DNA of 55,994 nucleotides from Planctomycetota bacterium (GTDB taxonomy: Bacteria; Planctomycetota; SZUA-567). The notes beneath the pieces were generated by a model, which saw only the letters and a program-made list of their open reading frames with translations, searched no databases and was not told the origin of the DNA. Numbering within the stretch: the first letter of the stretch is position 1; each line of letters begins with the position of its first letter. The stretch is taken from NCBI GenBank assembly GCA_031254915.1, contig JAIRTL010000018.1, positions 1 to 55,994 of the forward strand. Reading direction: 5' to 3'. Both the position numbers and the translations under genes were made by a program. Positions 51,647 through 55,994 of the stretch are shown here, piece after piece.

Positions 51647-51881
51647 TACTGTTTCCGGTAAAATAGACCTGTTTAAACCCCTTGCGGTTCCCTGCCTTTC
51701 GCGCGCAACATCTTTATGCGGATAGAACTGGAAACAGTCGAGGGAACGGAATTTTTTTATTGGGAAACGCGTAACCGCGCCCGACGCGGATTATGGTCGG
51801 ATGGGAGAGGGGTACCACGGGGGCTTTCATAACCGGGGAGGAACGCGATCCGACGGGGCGAGAAGCCGACAGGGAGGCTCA
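51647..51881 (+). promoter_or_regulatory. Structured leader of infC-rpmI-rplT
   Basis: Four complementary segments alternate: ACTGTTTCC (51648-51656) with GGAAACAGT (51730-51738), and GTTCCCT (51687-51693) with AGGGAAC (51741-51747). The order a-b-a'-b' allows a pseudoknot or two mutually exclusive stems. The last arm is followed by GGA and a run of seven T (51752-51758), so the b-b' stem would be an intrinsic terminator. In Bacillus and E. coli this operon is controlled by L20 binding a leader or pseudoknot, so an L20-type autoregulatory element is likely. A perfect TATAAT lies over the thrS stop (51642-51647). Confidence 0.55.
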
Positions 51882-52586
51882 ATGACAAGCGGCGGCAAAA
51901 AGGAACTGAGACTTAACGAGCAGATCCGTGCGGACCAGGTTCGACTGATCGGTGAGAACGGCGAACCGATAGGAATCGTGAGCCTGAGCGATGCCCAGGA
52001 ACGGGCGCGAACGGCGGAACTGGATTTGGTTGAGATTTCGCCCACCGCCCAGCCCCCGGTTTGCCGAATCATGGATTACGGCAAATACAAGTACCAGATG
52101 GCCAAGCGCGAGCACGAGCAGAAGCGCAAGCACCAGGCATCGGAACTCAAGCAACTCAGGATCAAATCGTTTCGTATCGAGCCGCATGACGTCGCCATCA
52201 AGCGCAACAAGGCGCGACAATTCATCGAGGGTGGCAACCGGGTGCTCTTCACCATGATGTTCCGCGCCCGCGAGCACTCGCACGCCAACCTTGGCGAAGA
52301 GCTTCTCCTCGAGCAGTTCGCCAAACCGTTGTCGGACGTCGCCAAGATGGACAGCCGCCCGCGCAAGGACGGCAAGAAGATGATGATGACGCTCGCGCCG
52401 CTTCCGAATCTCAAACAGATCCTCGCCGCGCGCGAGAAGGAGGAGGAGCGCAAAAAGGCCGAGGAAGCGCGACTCAAGGCAGAGGAAGAGGCGGCCCGCA
52501 GCCTTGAGCGCATCACCCGGATTCTCCCGAAGGATGAAGAGGGAGTCGAGGCCGAGGACGAATTCGAGGACGACGACAGGGATTGA
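51882..52586 (+). CDS. infC: Translation initiation factor IF-3
   Basis: ATG 51882 follows AGGGAGG (234 residues). The N-domain has LRLNEQIRADQVRLIGENGE and ELDLVEISPTAQPPVCRIMD-YGKYKY. The C-domain has LKQLRIKSFRIEPHDVAIKR and FRAREHSHANLGEELL. The last ~55 residues are an added charged helix (KEEERKKAEEARLKAEEEAA) and acidic end (EDEFEDDDRD), longer than in E. coli IF-3 (180). IF-3 keeps the 30S free and checks the start codon. The start here is ATG, not the rare AUU used for autoregulation in E. coli. Confidence 0.98.
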   Translation: MTSGGKKELRLNEQIRADQVRLIGENGEPIGIVSLSDAQERARTAELDLVEISPTAQPPVCRIMDYGKYKYQMAKREHEQKRKHQASELKQLRIKSFRIEPHDVAIKRNKARQFIEGGNRVLFTMMFRAREHSHANLGEELLLEQFAKPLSDVAKMDSRPRKDGKKMMMTLAPLPNLKQILAAREKEEERKKAEEARLKAEEEAARSLERITRILPKDEEGVEAEDEFEDDDRD

Positions 52587-52694
52587 GCGACGCTGCGACG
52601 CATTTTACATCTTACTGCGTAGCATATATTTGTTCGAGGCAATGAAAGACCGATGCATCCTCAGGGATAAAACGGCGAGCGGAAAGGACTGATA

Positions 52695-52892
52695 ATGCCG
52701 AAACAAAAACCATGCAAGGGATTGACCAAGCGCGTACGGGTCACGGTGAACGGCAAGGTGATGGCCAAGGGCACGGGCGGCCGTCACAAGCGCGTCAGGA
52801 AATCGCCGGTGCAGAAACGCCGGCTCTCCAAGGTTCGCCCCCTCGAAAAGCAGGCGGTGAAGCAGATTCGCGCCGGCCTCGGGTTGATTTGA
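52695..52892 (+). CDS. rpmI: 50S ribosomal protein bL35
   Basis: A 65-residue, very basic protein: KGLTKRVRVTVNGKVMAKGT, GGRHKRVRKSPVQKRRL and a C-terminus ending GLGLI. This is bL35 in its normal place between infC and rplT. The start is preceded by GGAAAGGA. Confidence 0.96.
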   Translation: MPKQKPCKGLTKRVRVTVNGKVMAKGTGGRHKRVRKSPVQKRRLSKVRPLEKQAVKQIRAGLGLI

Positions 52893-53017
52893 CCAAAGGA
52901 CGACACTTGGTGCGGCCGGGGTTAGACCGGTCGATTTTCGACGCAACCAACTCGGACCCGCAGCTTTGAAAACGATACATATCACGGCGAAGGTTCGAAA
53001 TTTCCGAGGAGTACACT

Positions 53018-53374
53018 ATGTCCCGTTCATTGACCGGCGTTGCCCAACATAAAAAGCGCATGGCCGCCATGAAGAAGGCCAAAGGGTTTATCGGCGGCCG
53101 CAGCAAGCTTCGCCGCATCGCCCAGGGCGCCGTGATCAAGGCCGAGGTCCGCGCCACGATCGACCGCCGCAAGCGCAAGGGCGACTTCCGCCGCCTGTGG
53201 ATCACCCGCATCTCCGCCGCCACCCGCCTCGCCGGCATATCCTACAGCCGCTTCATCGAAGGCGCCACCAAGGCGAAGATCGAACTCGACCGCAAGACCC
53301 TCTCCGAACTCGCCATTCACGAACCGGAAGCCTTCCAACTCGTCGTCGAAAAGGCCAAGGCCGCGCTGAATTAA
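53018..53374 (+). CDS. rplT: 50S ribosomal protein bL20
   Basis: The 118-residue protein has the long basic N-terminal helix region and the globular C-domain with IDRRKRKGDFRRLWITRISA, GISYSRFIEG and LDRKTLSELAIHEPEAF. bL20 is needed for early 50S assembly and is the usual repressor of this operon. ATG 53018 follows GAGGAG. It is followed by a strong terminator. Confidence 0.98.
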   Translation: MSRSLTGVAQHKKRMAAMKKAKGFIGGRSKLRRIAQGAVIKAEVRATIDRRKRKGDFRRLWITRISAATRLAGISYSRFIEGATKAKIELDRKTLSELAIHEPEAFQLVVEKAKAALN

Positions 53375-53405
53375 TCTTCGGCCGCGTCGGGCAACACGCA
53401 TCCGT

Positions 53406-53441
53406 CCGCGCCTATCCCCGCAAGGATGGGCGCGGTTTTTG
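53406..53441 (+). terminator. Terminator of thrS-infC-rpmI-rplT
   Basis: CCGCGCCTATCC and GGATGGGCGCGG pair with one bulge around CCGCAA and are followed by TTTTTG, about 30 bp after the rplT stop. Confidence 0.9.
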
Positions 53442-53618
53442 TAGGACGATGAGATAACCGTCGCCGACTTTATACGGCATCGCTTTCCTTTTCTCACTCT
53501 TTTTCCTGTTTCTTGTCGCCGCTGTCGACGGTCGGCTCACGGGAAGCGTCCGGTTCGGGTGCGGCGGGTGGTTGCGACGCGGCGTCGACATTCGCCGTTT
53601 TTGATTCCGTCGACGCCG

Positions 53619-54062
53619 TCAACAGCGCGGACGCGGAGGGCGCCGTTTTTCCTTTCGCCCCGTCCACCACTGGCCGATGACTTCGCGCAAAAAATAGATG
53701 CCGAAGATCAGGATCAACGCGACTGCGAGGCAGGCGGCGGTACCGACGAAAAAAATGAGAAGGCAGTATTTGACGACATCCCACACGCCGAGGCTTGTCT
53801 GCATCATCGGCATTAACCAGTACATAAGGGCGGAGACGCCGGCCAAGGTGAGAACCAGGCAGGGATAGGCTGTCAACCTGTACCGCCAGCCCTGTTCGCT
53901 CCATCCTTTGGCGAAGTCGGCCGCCGTCGGCCGCAGAACGTCCATGAAGCGGCCGACCGCCGTCGCCTCGTTGATGCGCCTGCCGCCAAGAAACAGCAGG
54001 TACATCAGGCGGACGGTAACGGCGACGGTGATGGCTCCGGCTATGCTGATGGCGATCGTCAT
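53619..54062 (-). CDS. Small membrane protein, probable frameshift near the 3' end
   Basis: ATG 54062 follows AGGGAAAG. As read, the protein has 147 residues with three membrane helices: ~1-25, ~63-85 (PCLVLTLAGVSALMYWLMPM) and ~98-130 (CLLIFFVGTAACLAVALILI). It ends abruptly in RKEKRRPPRPRC. In the -1 frame, from the same AAAGGAAAAACGG stretch (about 53644-53656), an open frame runs on to 53494 with a natural-looking hydrophilic tail (TESKTANVDAASQPPAAPEP to GDKKQEKE). A one-base indel in the gene or assembly, or -1 slippage on the A-run, would join them into ~188 residues. Family not recognised. Confidence 0.65.
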   Translation of the reverse strand: MTIAISIAGAITVAVTVRLMYLLFLGGRRINEATAVGRFMDVLRPTAADFAKGWSEQGWRYRLTAYPCLVLTLAGVSALMYWLMPMMQTSLGVWDVVKYCLLIFFVGTAACLAVALILIFGIYFLREVIGQWWTGRKEKRRPPRPRC

Positions 54063-54207
54063 GGCGTCTCTTTCCCTGCGGTCCCCTCGAACGGCGTCGC
54101 CTGGATTATACGGCATTGCGGATGGCTCGCCACAGCATTCGCGCGACGAAACGGATTTGACCCGAGGTCCGGCAGGCACTTCAAAACAGTAATCAACCAA
54201 ACGCCGA

Positions 54208-54548
54208 ATCGGGTAGGAGGAAGGTAGATCTGCCCAGACCTACCTTCCGTCCTCTCACACCACCGTACGTACGGTTCCGTATACGGCGGTTCGTGTGGAG
54301 TTCTTGGCGGATTGAAAACTATCGAGAAGCGATACGAGTCCATGCTCATCGAAGTACTTCTTGGGAAATGCCTGGTTCATATGGCTCGAGCCCGAATGCG
54401 GTTCTTGTTCATCGGGCCGGGACTTTGCGTACAGCTTCCTTCAGATTCCGCCTCGCGACGGACACCCTTGCTGTTCGGCTAACAGTTCCCGTCATCAGGG
54501 TCCGTAGAGGACTTGCACATCCAAGCGAGTACGCCCTGCCGGGCGCAC
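54208..54548 (-). mobile_element. ORF-less group IIC intron with intact domain V
   Basis: On the minus strand from 54548 it begins GTGCGCCCGGCAGGGCGTAC, then the domain I core (TACGGACCCTGATGACGGGA, GTGTCCGTC, GGCGGAATCTGAAGGAAGC). Domain V (54251-54292) starts GAACCGCCGTATACGGAACC and ends TACGGTGGTGTGAGAGG, nearly the Oceanobacillus iheyensis IIC sequence, with the CGC catalytic triad and two-base bulge. Domain VI is AAGGTAGGTCTG...CTACCTT, and the 3' end is CTACCCGAT at 54208. It is 341 bp with no maturase frame in domain IV. It lies 5 nt past the gpmI terminator, the classic IIC site. Confidence 0.92.
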
Positions 54549-54553
54549 TACAT

Positions 54554-54586
54554 AAAATAAGGAGGCCGCGACGGCCTCCTTATTTT
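54554..54586 (-). terminator. gpmI terminator and intron 5' exon
   Basis: AAAATAAGGAGGCCG and CGGCCTCCTTATTTT form a perfect 15-bp stem with a three-base loop, 24 bp after the gpmI stop. The intron starts five bases beyond the T-run. Confidence 0.93.
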
Positions 54587-54609
54587 GAATTACGAACGGA
54601 TCATGCGCC

Positions 54610-55994
54610 TCAGCTTTTGATTAGGGCTTCCGACGTCATTTCCTTGGGGATCGGCAGGCCGAGGAGCTTGAGCATGGTCGGGGCGATATCGGACAGCTTG
54701 CCCCGCTCCGCAAGCTTCTTGTTCCAGCTGTCCATGGCAACATAGATCAGCTCGACCGGGTACAGCGTATGGCTCGTTTTCGTCATCCCCGTTTCATAAT
54801 CCTCCATCTGCTCGGCATTGCCGTGGTCGGCGGTGATAAGGACCTGGGCGTCGAGTTCGAGCAGGCGCGGGATCAATTCGCCGATGCACTTGTCGACCGT
54901 CTCGACGGCGATGCGCGCCGCCTCGGAGTCGCCGGTATGACCGACCATGTCGCCGTTGGCGAAATTGACCACGATCATCTGGTAGGGGTTGTTTTCAAGG
55001 CGCTTGAGAAGCTCCCCGGTGACGAATTCGGCTTCCATCTCCGGATGGCTCGCGAAAGTGGCGGGATCGAAACGGCCCTTGATCTCGATCTGGTCCTCGC
55101 CGGCGAAGGGGGTGGTCGACTTGCCGTTGAAGAACGAGGTGACGTGACGGAACTTTTGCGTTTCGGCGATTCGGAGCTGCTTGAAGCCGGCAGCGGAAAC
55201 GACTTCGCCCAAAAGGTTGTTCATGCCGCCGTCGGCGCCCATCGCCCCGAGGATGAAATAGGGGAACTGGTCGTAATAGCGGGTAAGACCGACGTAGACG
55301 ACTTTCGGCTTGGCCTCGAGCTTGCCGGGATAGTCGGGGTCGACGAACGCCATCGACAGTTGAATCGCCCGGTCCTGGCGGTAGTTGGCATGGAGAACGG
55401 AATCGCCGTCCTTGACGCCGCCGTAGCCGTCGAGAACGTGCGGCGGGATGTACTCGTCAACCATGGGCGTTCCATCCGGGGTCCTGTCGTTGTCGTACGA
55501 TTCCTTCACGACGGACAGGATGTCCTTCCCTTTCCGCCCTTCGCAACTGACGATGCAGTTGCAGGCCTGATCGGTGAGGTCCCAGTTTTTCGACCTGTCC
55601 ATCCCATAGTAGCGGCCCATGACCGTGCCGACGGAACAGCCGCCGACCTCGTCCATAACCTTCCGGAGTTTGGCGATGTATTCCCGGGAAGAGCGCGGCG
55701 GCGTGTCCCTGCCGTCGAGGAAAGGATGAATGACGATCCCGCCTTCGGGAAATTCGTTCCGCGCACGGTGCATGATCTTGAATAAATGCTCCTGGTGCGC
55801 GTGCACGCCTTCGTCCTGCAGAAGACCGAGAAGATGGAGCTTGCCGTTGTTCGACTTCCAGTTGTCCATCAGGCGCGTCCACTGCCCGGACTCGAACAGG
55901 GTGCCGTCCTTGAGGCCGTCGTCGATGCGCTTAAGTTCCTGGATGACGATGCGTCCGGCGCCCATGTTGAGGTGGCCGACCTCCGAAGAACCTT
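54610..55994 (-). CDS. gpmI: 2,3-bisphosphoglycerate-independent phosphoglycerate mutase (partial)
   Basis: GpmI interconverts 3- and 2-phosphoglycerate with two Mn ions. The frame enters from the right edge; 461 residues are visible of about 510-550. The first visible codons give GSSEVGHLNMGAGR, which holds the catalytic Ser of the SEVGH motif. Further marks: HPFLDGRDTPPRSSREYI, GRYYGMDRSKNWD, NYRQDRAIQLSMAF, FANGDMVGHTGD and TADHGNAEQMED (metal ligands). The C-terminus is complete (TSEALIKS). It is followed by its terminator and the group IIC intron. Confidence 0.97.
   Translation of the reverse strand, partial: GSSEVGHLNMGAGRIVIQELKRIDDGLKDGTLFESGQWTRLMDNWKSNNGKLHLLGLLQDEGVHAHQEHLFKIMHRARNEFPEGGIVIHPFLDGRDTPPRSSREYIAKLRKVMDEVGGCSVGTVMGRYYGMDRSKNWDLTDQACNCIVSCEGRKGKDILSVVKESYDNDRTPDGTPMVDEYIPPHVLDGYGGVKDGDSVLHANYRQDRAIQLSMAFVDPDYPGKLEAKPKVVYVGLTRYYDQFPYFILGAMGADGGMNNLLGEVVSAAGFKQLRIAETQKFRHVTSFFNGKSTTPFAGEDQIEIKGRFDPATFASHPEMEAEFVTGELLKRLENNPYQMIVVNFANGDMVGHTGDSEAARIAVETVDKCIGELIPRLLELDAQVLITADHGNAEQMEDYETGMTKTSHTLYPVELIYVAMDSWNKKLAERGKLSDIAPTMLKLLGLPIPKEMTSEALIKS

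Overview
The window is GC-rich bacterial chromosome (roughly 60% GC by eye). It is densely packed with housekeeping genes and carries many small non-coding mobile elements. The gene content fits a flagellated, Gram-negative-type bacterium: a hook operon with a sigma-54 promoter, LspA and a lipobox lipoprotein, class III glutamine synthetase, and FHA/Ser-Thr-kinase signalling. This mix recalls deep lineages such as the PVC/Planctomycetes-Lentisphaerae sphere, but nothing here fixes the phylum.

Layout. 1-1443: end of tuf, then rpsJ and rplC, after which the S10 operon stops at a hairpin. 1697-5316: a phosphomannose-isomerase-like protein that has lost two metal-ligand histidines, an FHA-Ser/Thr kinase, and mtnA. 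5681-12160 (minus): flagellar operon of a FecR-like lipoprotein, fliK, flgD and flgE, with a strong sigma-54 promoter at 12278-12293. 12836-18374: a small unknown gene, radC with a Cys-rich N-terminal domain, icd, a traR/dksA-lspA pair (lspA apparently starting at CTG), and a DUF5610-like gene. 18817-23729 (minus): glmU(N-domain)-prs-ctc-pth-rpsF-ssb-rpsR-rplI, a Bacillus-like gene order. 24162-25268: a DUF362 ferredoxin-type protein.

25762-43014 (minus) is a one-directional nitrogen block. In transcription order it is glnN (GSIII), gltB, an ammonium transporter fused to a PII domain, gltD, purF, carB, carA and miaA. It couples ammonium uptake and sensing to GS-GOGAT and then to glutamine-using amidotransferases. 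A second sigma-54-like promoter lies in front of glnN.

43534-55994: a RluA-family pseudouridine synthase, a 998-residue FHA protein of unknown function, a TlpA-like thioredoxin with a helical repeat tail, tRNA-Val(GAC), thrS-infC-rpmI-rplT with a structured leader before infC, a small membrane protein with a probable frameshift, and a truncated gpmI.

The most unusual content is non-coding. Two ORF-less group IIC introns (54208-54548 with a good domain V, 18395-18713 with a decayed one) lie just behind gene terminators. A family of seven intergenic ~130-bp elements (here called MITE-130) has ~26-bp imperfect terminal inverted repeats beginning TATAC and an internal arm that competes with the left terminal repeat for pairing.
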